64,000 nt of DNA from Flavobacterium aeripolare (GTDB lineage Bacteria; Bacteroidota; Bacteroidia; Flavobacteriales; Flavobacteriaceae): positions 168,095-232,094 of the forward strand of contig NZ_JABSNL010000001.1 of the NCBI RefSeq assembly GCF_013294025.1, in the 5' to 3' direction. Shown in pieces: positions 52,439-61,483 of this stretch. Below the pieces are notes generated by a model. The model was not told the origin of the DNA. It saw nothing but the letters and a program-made list of their open reading frames with translations, and ran no database searches. The position numbers were made by a program, and so were the translations under genes. Positions within the stretch are counted from its first letter, which is position 1. Every line of letters starts with the position of its first letter.

Positions 52439-52988
52439 TTTGCAGCCAAATTTCAAGTGCTTTAAATGTGTTTTGTGCCGCATTTAAAGCACTTTCTTCA
52501 TCTAAGACTACCGTTGTGTTTTCTATCGAAATTTTAAATTGCTTCCACATTTTCATGGTGTTTTCGCCATAGGATAGAAAATAGTTTATTTGGGAGTCAG
52601 TCAATGTTGGCAATTGCTTTTTTAACATTCCTGCGATAAATTGTCCACCTAAAGTAGAGCCTTCGATAACATACAAAACCCCAATCGCTTCAGAAATAGA
52701 GCTAATCGTATCAGGATAATTGTTGACAGTAGTAATGGCCGCGCTGTGATTTAAGTTTATTAAATCAGTATGTAAATTAGCTACATGAACACGTTTACTC
52801 ATATCAGGAAGTAGGGTATTATCTATAATGCTGTGTACCTTTTTCTCTAATTCAAAATAGAATCCGTATAGCTGAAAAAGTAAATTAGCATATTCCTCCT
52901 GTGAAGAGAGGTTTTTCAGTTTTTGAACTAATACCTTCTCAACGCTACTATGGTTTGTTTTTGTGGCAATTTTTAAATGATCTAACAA
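52428..52988 (-). CDS. biliverdin-producing heme oxygenase
   Basis: The 186-residue helical protein has the proximal His13 (ATKTNHSSVEK), the distal helix segment LYVIEGSTLGGQFIAGML with the Gly-rich kink, and FLSYGENTMKMWKQF. This is the BphO-like branch that provides biliverdin for bacteriophytochromes. It is convergent with bphP and overlaps it by 11 bases, so the two are read from opposite strands while serving the same photoreceptor. Confidence 0.9.
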   Translation of the reverse strand: MLDHLKIATKTNHSSVEKVLVQKLKNLSSQEEYANLLFQLYGFYFELEKKVHSIIDNTLLPDMSKRVHVANLHTDLINLNHSAAITTVNNYPDTISSISEAIGVLYVIEGSTLGGQFIAGMLKKQLPTLTDSQINYFLSYGENTMKMWKQFKISIENTTVVLDEESALNAAQNTFKALEIWLQTKQ

Positions 52989-53168
52989 GGCATTTTCTTT
53001 AAGTTAATAGAATTCAAAAGTAGTATAATATACGCTATATCTAGTATTGCTAGCTGTTAATGAATACTAAAAATTGTTATTGGATAAAAAAAGTAATACA
53101 AATTAAATTATTACATTTACGGCAATGAAATTAATATAGCTATTATATTAATAAATAAATTTATAAGT

Positions 53169-54119
53169 ATGCAACAAATTCCTAGTGTTGACTTACGTGA
53201 TTTCCTGTCGGATGATCCGGCACGTAAACAAAAATTTGTAAATGAAATCGGAAGTGCTTTTGAAGAAATTGGCTTCGTAGCACTTAAAGGTCATTTTTTA
53301 AATGATCAATTAGTGGAGGAACTGTATGGCGAAATTAGAAATTTTTTCTCTTTACCATTAGAAACAAAACGCAGTTATGAGATTCCAGGAATTGGAGGAC
53401 AACGCGGTTATGTATCTTTTGGGACAGAACATGCAAAAGGAAGAAAAGAAGGTGATTTGAAAGAATTTTGGCATTTCGGTCAGTATGTGAGCGAAAATTC
53501 AAAATATGCTTCAGAATATCCTGAAAATGTGCAGGTAAAAGAACTGCCTAAATTCAATGCTGTAGGTAAGGAAGCGTATCAAATGCTTGAGAAAACAGGA
53601 GTTTATGTTTTAAGAGCACTAGCTTTACGTTTAGGACTAGACGAATTCTACTTTGACAATTATGCTAAAGATGGAAATTCAATTCTAAGACCTATTCACT
53701 ACCCTCCTATTACATCTGAACCTGCAAATGCAATTCGTGCTGCAGCGCATGGTGATATCAATTTGATCACTTTGTTAATGGGAGCGCAAGGAAAAGGATT
53801 ACAAGTTCAAAACCATGAAGGTGAATGGATCGATGCCATTGCTGAACCGGACGAACTAGTTATTAATGTGGGAGATATGTTATCGCGCCATACTAATAAT
53901 AAATTGAAATCTACAATTCACCAAGTGGTTAATCCGCCAAGAGAATTATGGGGTACTTCAAGATATTCCGTTCCATTTTTTATGCATCCTGTTAGTGATA
54001 TGCCGTTAAACTGTTTAGAAAACTGTATCGATGCAGAAAATCCTAAGCAATTTGAAGACATTACTTCAGGTGAATATTTGTATGAACGTTTAGTAGATTT
54101 AGGTTTAATAAAAAAATAA
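53169..54119 (+). CDS. isopenicillin N synthase-like 2OG-Fe(II) dioxygenase
   Basis: The 316-residue protein has the N-terminal DIOX_N region (SVDLRDFL, GSAFEEIGFVALKGH). The double-stranded beta-helix carries the iron ligands His194, Asp196 (AAHGDINL) and His251 (STIHQVV), and the 2-oxoglutarate-binding RYS at 265-267. The fold supports oxidation of a small molecule; the substrate is unknown. It stands alone with a terminator after it. Confidence 0.9.
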   Translation: MQQIPSVDLRDFLSDDPARKQKFVNEIGSAFEEIGFVALKGHFLNDQLVEELYGEIRNFFSLPLETKRSYEIPGIGGQRGYVSFGTEHAKGRKEGDLKEFWHFGQYVSENSKYASEYPENVQVKELPKFNAVGKEAYQMLEKTGVYVLRALALRLGLDEFYFDNYAKDGNSILRPIHYPPITSEPANAIRAAAHGDINLITLLMGAQGKGLQVQNHEGEWIDAIAEPDELVINVGDMLSRHTNNKLKSTIHQVVNPPRELWGTSRYSVPFFMHPVSDMPLNCLENCIDAENPKQFEDITSGEYLYERLVDLGLIKK

Positions 54120-54142
54120 TTCCTAATTTTACTACTAGTAAT

Positions 54143-54180
54143 AAAAGACATTGAGTTTACTTGATGTCTTTTTTCTTTTT
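54143..54180 (+). terminator. terminator after the dioxygenase gene
   Basis: AAAAGACAT pairs with ATGTCTTTT around a 12-base loop, followed by TTTTCTTTTT. Confidence 0.8.
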
Positions 54181-54327
54181 GAATATTAATCGAATTATAA
54201 TTCGCTGACATTTAAAAGAAAAAACAAATAAAAAAAAATCCGTGACAATCTGTTTAATCCGCGTTCCATTTAACGGATAATAGGCACTGACACATAAGCA
54301 TCAGCAAAAAAAATATAAATATAAGTT

Positions 54328-54657
54328 ATGGACTTAGCAGACCAAGTAAAAAACCTTTTCCCAGATCACGAACCACTTCCCGAAGAGAAAGCAGCGGAAG
54401 TACCTCATGAATTATACGTTCAAAAAGAACCTATGATTTGTAAGTTCGAAAAAAGGAAAGGCAAAGCAACCACTATTATCGAAGGCTATGAAGGATCTGA
54501 TGAAGATTTTAAAATCCTAGCCAAAGAAATCAAAACCAAATTAAGTGTTGGTGGTACCTTCAAAGATGATTCTATTATCATACAAGGCGATTACCGCGAT
54601 AAAATAATGGAAATATTGAAACTAAAAGGTTTCAAAGTTAAACGTGTGGGTGGATAG
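54328..54657 (+). CDS. SUI1/eIF1-like translation initiation factor (YciH type)
   Basis: The 109-residue protein has a basic SUI1 fold: CKFEKRKGKATTIIEGYEGSDEDFKILAKEIKTKLSVGGTFKDDSIIIQGDYRDKI, with the conserved GGT/K-D and QGD-R segments, and a C-terminal GFKVKRVGG. Bacterial YciH-like proteins may affect start-site fidelity under stress. The stop codon forms the edge of a GC-rich inverted repeat (54655-54747). Confidence 0.9.
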   Translation: MDLADQVKNLFPDHEPLPEEKAAEVPHELYVQKEPMICKFEKRKGKATTIIEGYEGSDEDFKILAKEIKTKLSVGGTFKDDSIIIQGDYRDKIMEILKLKGFKVKRVGG

Positions 54658-54747
54658 CCCCTAACCCCCGAAGGGGGAACAAAAGAGAAATTTATAACTA
54701 AACCTATTGACCTCTAATAGGAATTCCCCCTTCGGGGGATAGGGGCT
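54655..54747. repeat. GC-rich inverted repeat, two CCCCCGAAGGGGG-type hairpins
   Basis: The left arm (54655-54679) and right arm (54724-54747) are near-perfect inverted copies: AGCCCCTAACCCCCGAAGGG and its complement. Each arm also folds by itself as CCCCC-GAA-GGGGG or its mirror. The 44 bases between are AT-rich. It lies between the SUI1-like and nucleoside phosphorylase genes, probably as a transcription barrier or a dispersed flavobacterial repeat. Confidence 0.85.
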
Positions 54748-54753
54748 CAAATT

Positions 54754-55623
54754 ATGATACAATCATCAGAATTAATATTAAACCCAGACGGAAGTGTTTA
54801 TCACTTAAACCTTAAACCAGAAAATATTGCACACGACATCATCTTTGTGGGTGACCAAAATCGTGTGGAGAAAATCACACAGTTTTTTGACAGTGTAGAG
54901 TTTTCGACTCAAAAAAGAGAGTTTAAAACTCAAACCGGTATGTTCAAAGGGAAACGTTTCACTGTGATGTCAACAGGAATAGGTCCTGATAATATCGATA
55001 TTGTGGTCAACGAACTAGACGCATTAGTGAATATCGATTTAGAAACGCGCCAACCAAAAAAAGAATTAACTAGTCTAAACATCATTCGTATAGGAACTTC
55101 GGGTTCGCTTCACGCAGATATTCCTGTGGATAGTTTTGTGATGTCAAAATTTGGTCTAGGACTAGATAACATGCTACGTTCTTATTTGATTGACGAAGTA
55201 TCAAACGAGAAAATAGAAGATGCTTTTGTAAGCCATACTAATTGGGATTTACGCAAAGGGAAACCATATGTTATTGCGTGTTCAGAGAAATTAGAAAAAG
55301 TTATTGAAAGCGATAAAATGCACAAAGGAATCACAGCTACAGCTGGAGGTTTTTACGGACCACAAGGGCGTGTATTACGTCTTAATATTCAGGATGAAAG
55401 TTTAAATTCTAAAATGGACAACTTTACATTTGAAAATAATCGCATTACGAATCTCGAAATGGAAACGGCAGCAATATATGGTCTTTCGGCGCTTTTAGGA
55501 CACCATGCACTATCACTAAACGCAATTATTGCTAATCGTGCTAATGGGACTTTTAGTGCTGATCCGTACAAAGCAGTCGACGCCTTAATTGCTTATACAT
55601 TAGACAAATTAGCTACTAATTAA
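54754..55623 (+). CDS. nucleoside phosphorylase (uridine/purine phosphorylase family)
   Basis: The 289-residue protein has the PNP/UDP family features: DIIFVGDQNRVEKI (phosphate loop region), VMSTGIGPDNIDIVVNEL, IIRIGTSGSLH and NLEMETAAIYGLSALLG, with the Met/Glu residues that bind ribose. It catalyses phosphorolysis of a nucleoside, possibly uridine; specificity cannot be decided. A GC-rich inverted repeat lies just upstream. Confidence 0.9.
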   Translation: MIQSSELILNPDGSVYHLNLKPENIAHDIIFVGDQNRVEKITQFFDSVEFSTQKREFKTQTGMFKGKRFTVMSTGIGPDNIDIVVNELDALVNIDLETRQPKKELTSLNIIRIGTSGSLHADIPVDSFVMSKFGLGLDNMLRSYLIDEVSNEKIEDAFVSHTNWDLRKGKPYVIACSEKLEKVIESDKMHKGITATAGGFYGPQGRVLRLNIQDESLNSKMDNFTFENNRITNLEMETAAIYGLSALLGHHALSLNAIIANRANGTFSADPYKAVDALIAYTLDKLATN

Positions 55624-55629
55624 TTTATT

Positions 55630-55735
55630 TAGGAGCTGTTTCCTGCTATCCGCTGTATTCCCGATAAATAAAAACTACGGCTTAAAAAAGCCTTGTTTTT
55701 CTATATCGGGAGATGCCGCTCCTATCAGGGCTAAA
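55630..55735 (-). repeat. flavobacterial structured repeat, copy 3 (inverted)
   Basis: On the minus strand: TAGCCCTGATAGGAGCGG, a long stem whose core pairs TCCCGATA with TATCGGGA via AAGGCTT/AAGCC, and CAGCGGATAGCAGGAAACAG followed by CTCC. The outer blocks match the copies at 11.9 and 42.4 kb while the stem sequence is entirely different, so pairing is retained. Confidence 0.8.
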
Positions 55736-55746
55736 AATGAATAACC

Positions 55747-56274
55747 ATGAGTATCATCCTCCAAACCGAAAGACTGCTTTTAAGAGAAATTCTCGATACT
55801 GATCTCGAAGGAATGTTTGCATTAGACAATAATCCAAATGTGCACAGGTATTTGGGTAAAAACCCGATACTGACTATTGATAAAAGTCAAGAGTATATCA
55901 ACAACATCCGGGAACAGTATGTAGCGCACGGTATTGGCAGATATGCCGTTATTCTTAAAGAAACCAATCAATTTATAGGTTGGTGTGGTATAAAATACAT
56001 AACAGAACCTGAGAATGGACATGTCAATTTTCACGAAATAGGCTATCGTTTTATCGAAGACTATTGGGGGAAAGGCTACGGTTATGAATCGGCTAAAGCC
56101 TGGCTCGATTACGGTTTTAATACCATGAATATAAAAACCATCTATGCTTCGGCACATATTGATAATAAAGGTTCGCGCCACATTCTGGGAAAATTAGGGA
56201 TGCAAACAAAAAACGAGTTTGAGTGGAATAAAATTCCGTGTATTTGGTTCGAATTAGAAAATAAAACGATTTAA
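55747..56274 (+). CDS. GNAT-family N-acetyltransferase (RimJ/RimL-like)
   Basis: The 175-residue protein starts with the RimJ/RimL-type TERLLLREILDTDLEGMFALDNNPNVHRYLG. The acetyl-CoA motif is EIGYRFIEDYWGKGYGYESAKAW (Q/RxxGxG/A equivalent), then TIYASAHIDNKGSRHILGKLGM. It acetylates an amine on a protein or small molecule. It is nearly contiguous (1 base) with the next gene, suggesting one transcription unit. Confidence 0.9.
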   Translation: MSIILQTERLLLREILDTDLEGMFALDNNPNVHRYLGKNPILTIDKSQEYINNIREQYVAHGIGRYAVILKETNQFIGWCGIKYITEPENGHVNFHEIGYRFIEDYWGKGYGYESAKAWLDYGFNTMNIKTIYASAHIDNKGSRHILGKLGMQTKNEFEWNKIPCIWFELENKTI

Positions 56275-56275
56275 T

Positions 56276-57127
56276 ATGACTACAATTAAAATAGCAGGAG
56301 TACCAGAACACTTTAATCTGCCTTGGCATTTAGCCATAGATAATAACGAATTTCAGGCAAAAAACATAGATCTACAATGGACAGATGTGCCAGAAGGAAC
56401 AGGTAAAATGTGCCAAATGTTACGTTCAGGAGAAACAGATATTGCTGTGATTTTAACTGAAGGTGTTGTTAAGGATATTGTTGCAGGTAGCCCTACAAAG
56501 ATTGTTCAAGTGTATGTTGATTCTCCTTTAATATGGGGAATTCACGTAGCTACAAAGTCGCCTTATAAAACAATAGCCGACTTAGAAAACACTAAATGTG
56601 CTATTTCAAGAGTAGGTTCTGGCTCGCAATTGATGGCTTATGCCAATGCGGGAAATCAAAATTGGAATACTAACGATCTGCAATTTGAAATCATCAATAC
56701 TATCGATGGCGCTGTAGAAGCTTTAACTGCGGGAACCGCAGATTATTTCATGTGGGAACGTTTCATGACAAAACCACTGGTTGACAAAGGTACGTTTAGA
56801 CGTGTGGGTGACTGCCCTACTCCATGGCCTTGCTTTGTGATTGCTGTGCGTGAAGAACTTTTAGAACAGCAACCTGAAGTCATTAAGACGATTCTCGAAA
56901 TCATCAATCATAAAACCGAAGGATTTAAGGACATTACCAACATAGATCAAATTCTAGCCCACAAATACCATCAAAAAACAGCTGACATTCAGGAGTGGCT
57001 CTCATTAACAACATGGTCACAAAAACCATTGGCTAAAAATTTGTTAAACAATGTCCAAAATCAGTTATTTGATCTCAAAATCATTGATAAAAAAGTTACT
57101 TTTGATGAAATTGTAAAAACGTTTTGA
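56276..57127 (+). CDS. cytosolic PBP2-like substrate-binding protein (Ca3427/NMT1-like)
   Basis: The 283-residue protein has a two-lobed type 2 periplasmic-binding fold: IKIAGVPEHFNLPWHLAIDN, GTGKMCQMLRSGETDIAVILTEG, CAISRVGSGSQLMAYA and TADYFMWERFMTKPL. It has no signal peptide or lipobox, and no ABC permease or ATPase gene is close. It therefore resembles cytoplasmic NMT1/THI5-like or Ca3427-like proteins, which may act as enzymes or sensors. The linked GNAT gene (1-base gap) may be its partner. Confidence 0.8.
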   Translation: MTTIKIAGVPEHFNLPWHLAIDNNEFQAKNIDLQWTDVPEGTGKMCQMLRSGETDIAVILTEGVVKDIVAGSPTKIVQVYVDSPLIWGIHVATKSPYKTIADLENTKCAISRVGSGSQLMAYANAGNQNWNTNDLQFEIINTIDGAVEALTAGTADYFMWERFMTKPLVDKGTFRRVGDCPTPWPCFVIAVREELLEQQPEVIKTILEIINHKTEGFKDITNIDQILAHKYHQKTADIQEWLSLTTWSQKPLAKNLLNNVQNQLFDLKIIDKKVTFDEIVKTF

Positions 57128-57151
57128 TTTTTACATTTTCGAAAATACAAA

Positions 57152-58081
57152 ATGGATATTAAAAACTTTTCTTTTCAAGATATTAAGCAGAAACTCAGGG
57201 TTCAAAAGCCGTGGGATGATGTGATAATCTTTGTTTTGAATATTTTGATAGCTGTTCCGGTTTTCATCATTGCGCATCAAAATTTAATAGAGCTAAACTG
57301 GGAATTCAATTTAGATCGAATTTTATTGTTTATCCTTTTAATAATTGTAATCCAACTTGTTTTAAGGCTACTAAGAACCATTATAATCATTTGTATGATT
57401 GTATATATCTTGGTGCTTTTCTACGGAACTGTTTTTGGGAACTACGGTTTTAATAGCGTTTATGAAGATTACGATTCTATGATTTACACCATGTCTGATA
57501 ATCCCTACCCTCAGGATATTATCATTTCTAAATTATTACCGTTCCCTAATAAGTCTAAGATTCTTTCTTCTATAGAGTATAAAAACCCTAAGGTTAGAAA
57601 CTTTGCGATCATGGCAACTAGTAAAAACTTTAAAGAAGTACGAGGATATTCTGACTATAGGACTATCATTCAATGCTTTGCTGTCTTTAAAGAAATCAAC
57701 AATCGCTGGAACTATGTAAACGACCCTAAGGATGGCGATTATATTGCTACGGCAAGTGAGTCACTAGATTATTTCTCAGGTGATTGCGATGATCATTCTA
57801 TACTGATGGCTGCCGCAGTACGCGCTATAGGTGGAACACCCAGATTAATACATACTAAAGGGCATATTTATCCCGAAATATTAATAGGTACAATGAACGA
57901 TTTAGAAACCGTGAATTATTTAATTAAAAACGTACTATTTGTAAAAGAAAGTGCTGGTAAACAATTGCACTACCACATTGACGAGCGCGACCAAGTATGG
58001 CTTAATCTTGATTATACTGCCCATTATCCTGGAGGTCCCTTTTTATCCGAGGAAATTCTAGGAGCCTTGACCTTAAATTAG
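57152..58081 (+). CDS. membrane-bound transglutaminase-like protein
   Basis: The 309-residue protein has two N-terminal TM segments (about 23-42 and 57-95). The C-terminal transglutaminase core has SGDCDDHSILMAAAVRAIGG with Cys212 and TKGHIYPEILIG with His238; an Asp follows in the VWLNLDYTAHYPGGP region. The catalytic triad looks intact, implying peptidase or cross-linking activity on the outer side of the inner membrane. It is convergent with and overlaps the bestrophin gene by 4 bases. Confidence 0.85.
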   Translation: MDIKNFSFQDIKQKLRVQKPWDDVIIFVLNILIAVPVFIIAHQNLIELNWEFNLDRILLFILLIIVIQLVLRLLRTIIIICMIVYILVLFYGTVFGNYGFNSVYEDYDSMIYTMSDNPYPQDIIISKLLPFPNKSKILSSIEYKNPKVRNFAIMATSKNFKEVRGYSDYRTIIQCFAVFKEINNRWNYVNDPKDGDYIATASESLDYFSGDCDDHSILMAAAVRAIGGTPRLIHTKGHIYPEILIGTMNDLETVNYLIKNVLFVKESAGKQLHYHIDERDQVWLNLDYTAHYPGGPFLSEEILGALTLN

Positions 58082-58995
58082 GTTAAAAAATAAGCTGTTG
58101 ATTTTTCTGGAGTGGTAATTTTTTGATTATCTATTTCAGCTAACGTATTTTCAATATTATTTGCCATTGTTTGAAGTGCTAAATCATTAGGCTCTACGCC
58201 AAAAGGATCTTCTAATTCATCTGCAATAGCTTCAAGCGCTACAAAAGTGTAGGCGATAAACACGATAATTACTGGGCCAAGCCACACCATTGAATTAATA
58301 AAACCAAATGGCAGTAGAAAACAATAGATGTAAACAGTGCGGTGCAATAAGATACTATAAGTATACGGAATTGGCGTACTTGCAATACGTTCGCAACCTC
58401 CTATAATATCTGAAATTTTATTGAGATTAGTATCAAAGTTGGCTTGGGTGATGGCATCAATCCTACCTGATTTTTTAGCGGTATTGACCCATATCCCTAA
58501 CTCTTTTAAAAGCATTATAGGTTTGAATACCGTGTTCTCATATTTTATTTTGTCACCGTTATCTAAGAGCCGATCAAAATCATATCTTGAATCTGTATGT
58601 CTTAATTGATGCTTTAAAGCGTGGACTAAAGCAGTCATTAATTTAATAAAACGCGTTTGTTCTACAGCGTATCCCTCTCCTTCAACTAGAGTATGTGCTT
58701 GTCTAGCAAGTGATCTTGTATCATTTAACAATGCTCCCCACAATTTTCTAGCTTCCCAAAAACGATCGTAACTTACATTATTTCTAAATCCCAAAAAGAT
58801 AGCAAGAGCAATTCCAAATAAAGTAAACGTCGCTGGATTTAAGCTTAAGCCGTATGCCAAAAATGTATCTCTATAATACACGATGGCCACAGAATAAATG
58901 AATAATAACAGTAACCTGGGTAACAATTGAGGCAAAACAGAACCGTTCCACTCAAACAACATTAAGAACCAATGGGTTTTCTTTTTTATAATCAT
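58078..58995 (-). CDS. bestrophin-family chloride channel
   Basis: The 305-residue membrane protein matches bacterial bestrophins: an N-terminal TM pair, LFGIALAIFLGFRNNVSYDRFWEARKLWGALLNDTRSLARQ (the conserved neck and cytoplasmic helices), PIPYTYSILLHRTVYIYCFLLP and ELEDPFG (Ca-clasp-like). It should form a pentameric anion or cation channel. It is a single gene, convergent with the transglutaminase gene. Confidence 0.9.
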   Translation of the reverse strand: MIIKKKTHWFLMLFEWNGSVLPQLLPRLLLLFIYSVAIVYYRDTFLAYGLSLNPATFTLFGIALAIFLGFRNNVSYDRFWEARKLWGALLNDTRSLARQAHTLVEGEGYAVEQTRFIKLMTALVHALKHQLRHTDSRYDFDRLLDNGDKIKYENTVFKPIMLLKELGIWVNTAKKSGRIDAITQANFDTNLNKISDIIGGCERIASTPIPYTYSILLHRTVYIYCFLLPFGFINSMVWLGPVIIVFIAYTFVALEAIADELEDPFGVEPNDLALQTMANNIENTLAEIDNQKITTPEKSTAYFLT

Positions 58996-59064
58996 GGTGA
59001 TTGTGTAATGTTAACTATTTATTTTATTCATTATCATTTTAAACGGAAATAAGCAGAATAAAAT

Positions 59065-59634
59065 CTAAATTTTAGACTTTATTCTGCTTAAAGTTTCTTG
59101 CGAAATATTAATGTACGAAGCGACAATTTTATTAGGTAGTCGCTTAACAATGTCAGGATTAACCTGAAATAATTGACTATATCTCTCCGTGGCATCTAGG
59201 GTGCTAAATGATAACATTCTTTTTGAGTTGTTTACATAAGCTTTCTCTAAGTACAGGTTGTAAAAATCTTTCCAAGCCGGTACTGATACCATTAATTTTC
59301 TAAAATCGTCGTGAGAAATCGCTAATAACTCTGAGTCTTCAACTGCCTGAATTGTCTCTTGAGCAGGCTCTTTAGTTATAAAACTAACAAGTGCGGTGAC
59401 AAATTGATTTTCAAATGCAATGTACCTCGTGCGATCTTTTCCTTCATTATTAATGTAGAAAATCCTAAGACATCCTTTTTTCACAAAATAATTGTATTGG
59501 CTTACCTTTCCTTCTTCAAGTAGAATTTCGTTTTTTCTAACGGAAACACTTTGGAAACAAGAAAGCACTTTTTCTAAATCTTGCGCTGTAATCTTTATAT
59601 TTTTATGTAGGTAGAGAGTGAGCTCTTGGTGCAT
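59065..59634 (-). CDS. Crp/Fnr-family transcriptional regulator
   Basis: The 189-residue protein has a CNB-like domain (YNYFVKKGCLRIFYINNEGKDRTRYIAFENQFVTALVSFI) and a C-terminal HTH (LPNKIVASYINISQETLSRIKS). It lacks an Fe-S cluster motif. It begins 6 bases after ribB on the same strand and is probably co-transcribed, so it may respond to riboflavin-linked redox state; this is speculation from position. Confidence 0.85.
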   Translation of the reverse strand: MHQELTLYLHKNIKITAQDLEKVLSCFQSVSVRKNEILLEEGKVSQYNYFVKKGCLRIFYINNEGKDRTRYIAFENQFVTALVSFITKEPAQETIQAVEDSELLAISHDDFRKLMVSVPAWKDFYNLYLEKAYVNNSKRMLSFSTLDATERYSQLFQVNPDIVKRLPNKIVASYINISQETLSRIKSKI

Positions 59635-59640
59635 GTTAGT

Positions 59641-60303
59641 TTAGTTATAATCTCTGACAAATTTACGATATTCAATAATATCTTCAATTGATAAAACTGT
59701 AAAATCATGCTGTCCCGCAAAGGCAATAATTTGCGTAGTTGTTGCCATTGTTCCATCTGGATTCATCAACTCACATAAAACTGCTTCCGGTTGCAAATTA
59801 GCTAATCTCATTAAATCAACGCTTCCCTCTGTATGTCCTTTTCTTTCAAGAACACCATTGTCTCTAGAACGCAGTGGGAAAATATGTCCTGGTTTAGATA
59901 AATCAGCGGTGCTTGCGTTTGCATGAATTGCTGCTTGAATAGTACGCAGGCGATCAGCTGCAGATACACCGGTTGTTACTCCAGTTTTAGCTTCGATTGT
60001 AATTGTAAAAGGAGTTTGAAAACTACTTGTATTTTCTTTAACCATATACGGTAATTCAAGTTGGTCTGCTTTGTCATTACTTAAACAAAGACAAACGATA
60101 CCACTACATTCTCTAATCATCAAGGCCATACTTTCTACAGACATATTGTGTGCTGAGAAAATTAAATCACCTTCATTTTCTCTGTTTTTATCATCAATTA
60201 AAAGAATTCCTTTGCCTTGTTGTAAGTCACTTAATGCCTTATTAACGCGTTCTTCACTAGTGTATCCAAATTTTACTAATGGATGTGTTTCTGTAGCTAT
60301 CAT
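59641..60303 (-). CDS. ribB: 3,4-dihydroxy-2-butanone 4-phosphate synthase
   Basis: The 220-residue stand-alone RibB has the substrate and metal loop [15 protein letters not shown] (about 37-51), [16 protein letters not shown], the His-containing [27 protein letters not shown] and MNPDGTMA. It converts ribulose 5-phosphate to the riboflavin precursor. Length matches the E. coli enzyme; no GTP cyclohydrolase II domain is attached. No FMN-riboswitch core is visible in the 266 bases upstream. Confidence 0.95.
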   Translation of the reverse strand: MIATETHPLVKFGYTSEERVNKALSDLQQGKGILLIDDKNRENEGDLIFSAHNMSVESMALMIRECSGIVCLCLSNDKADQLELPYMVKENTSSFQTPFTITIEAKTGVTTGVSAADRLRTIQAAIHANASTADLSKPGHIFPLRSRDNGVLERKGHTEGSVDLMRLANLQPEAVLCELMNPDGTMATTTQIIAFAGQHDFTVLSIEDIIEYRKFVRDYN

Positions 60304-60569
60304 TATATTTTGTGTTGTTTAATTTTCGAATACAAATTTAGAACTGTTAATCACCAATTTCTTTGACCTATGTCAAATAATGACTGATGTACGTTTATTC
60401 GATAATAAATAAAATAATTAGTTGTTTAGAGCGAATAGTATCACAGTATTTGAGAATAGTATTGAAATAGATGATTTTATATTAGTAGCAATAAAGTTTT
60501 CAATAATTCCGATTCATTTAATTAAAGTATAACAGCGTTTTTAATCAAAATCTCCGTTACTTTTGCCAG

Positions 60570-61268
60570 ATGTTAGAAATTCTATATCAAGACGATTACA
60601 TTATAGCAATCAATAAGCCTAGCGGTTTATTAGTTCATAAATCATTTTATGCCCGTGATGCAAAAGTATATGCTATTCAAGAGCTGCGCAATCAAATAGG
60701 AGGACAACATGTTTATCCTGTTCATCGTTTAGACCGAAAAACTTCTGGAGTACTGTTATTTGCATTAGATAAAGAATCTTTAAAAATTATGAATGAGCGT
60801 TTTGCTTCTCGAGAAGTCGAAAAGAAATATTTGGCCATTCTGCGCGGTTGGACAGTGGATGAGTTAACTATTGAATACGATTTAGTAAATGACGATAACG
60901 TTACCCAAAATGCTATCACTTATTTTCATCGTTTGCAAAGTGTTGCCATTGATTTAGAATTCAATAATAAACCTACTTCCAGATATTGTTTAGTTGAGGC
61001 CATACCTGAAACAGGACGCATGCATCAGCTCAGGAAGCATTTTAAGCACATCTTTCATCCTATTCTAGGCAGCCGACCGCATGGTTGCAACAAGCAAAAC
61101 AAATTGTGGCTAGAGAACTATGGCGTTACAGGAATGATGCTTCATGCACACCAACTGGTTTTTAATCACCCCGTAACTAATGAACGGCTAACTGTAAATG
61201 CAAAGGTAAACGAAGAGTTTAGCAAAGTGGGATCTATTTTGAACTTGGATTTAAAAAAGTATCAGTAG
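60570..61268 (+). CDS. truC: RluA-family tRNA pseudouridine synthase (TruC-like)
   Basis: The 232-residue protein has the RluA-family catalytic motif HRLDRKTSGVLLFALD (Asp in HRLD), an N-terminal INKPSGLLVH, and the C-terminal MHQLRKHFKHIFHPILG with HGCN, which are typical of TruC (tRNA U65). A TACTTTTG box ends 4 bases before the ATG; if it is the -7 element, the mRNA would be nearly leaderless or start later, so the box may be accidental. Confidence 0.85.
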   Translation: MLEILYQDDYIIAINKPSGLLVHKSFYARDAKVYAIQELRNQIGGQHVYPVHRLDRKTSGVLLFALDKESLKIMNERFASREVEKKYLAILRGWTVDELTIEYDLVNDDNVTQNAITYFHRLQSVAIDLEFNNKPTSRYCLVEAIPETGRMHQLRKHFKHIFHPILGSRPHGCNKQNKLWLENYGVTGMMLHAHQLVFNHPVTNERLTVNAKVNEEFSKVGSILNLDLKKYQ

Positions 61269-61448
61269 CATTCTCAGTTATTTAAAAATTCGCTGTGTTT
61301 TTTAAAATAGTTGTTGTACCAATCTATCTCCTAGCTGTTTTAATTTAATCGAATAAAAAAATTGCTAATCATACTAATTTCAGCACTATAATAACAATGC
61401 AATAGCGTCAAGTTTTAGAAGCGGTTACCATGCTAGTAAAAATTTGGG
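61269..61448. other. non-coding gap before the tRNA pair
   Basis: About 180 AT-rich bases with no ORF or terminator that I can support. Confidence 0.4.
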
Positions 61449-61449
61449 C

Positions 61450-61482
61450 AAAAAAAAACTCCAACATTTCTGTTGAAGTTTT
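61450..61482 (-). terminator. terminator of tRNA-Val copy 1
   Basis: On the minus strand AACTTCAAC pairs with GTTGGAGTT, then a run of at least seven T residues. It directly follows the tRNA. Confidence 0.85.
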
Positions 61483-61483
61483 G

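Noticed and set aside
60304-60569. FMN riboswitch upstream of ribB
   Set aside because: I searched by eye for the conserved RFN core blocks and found none.
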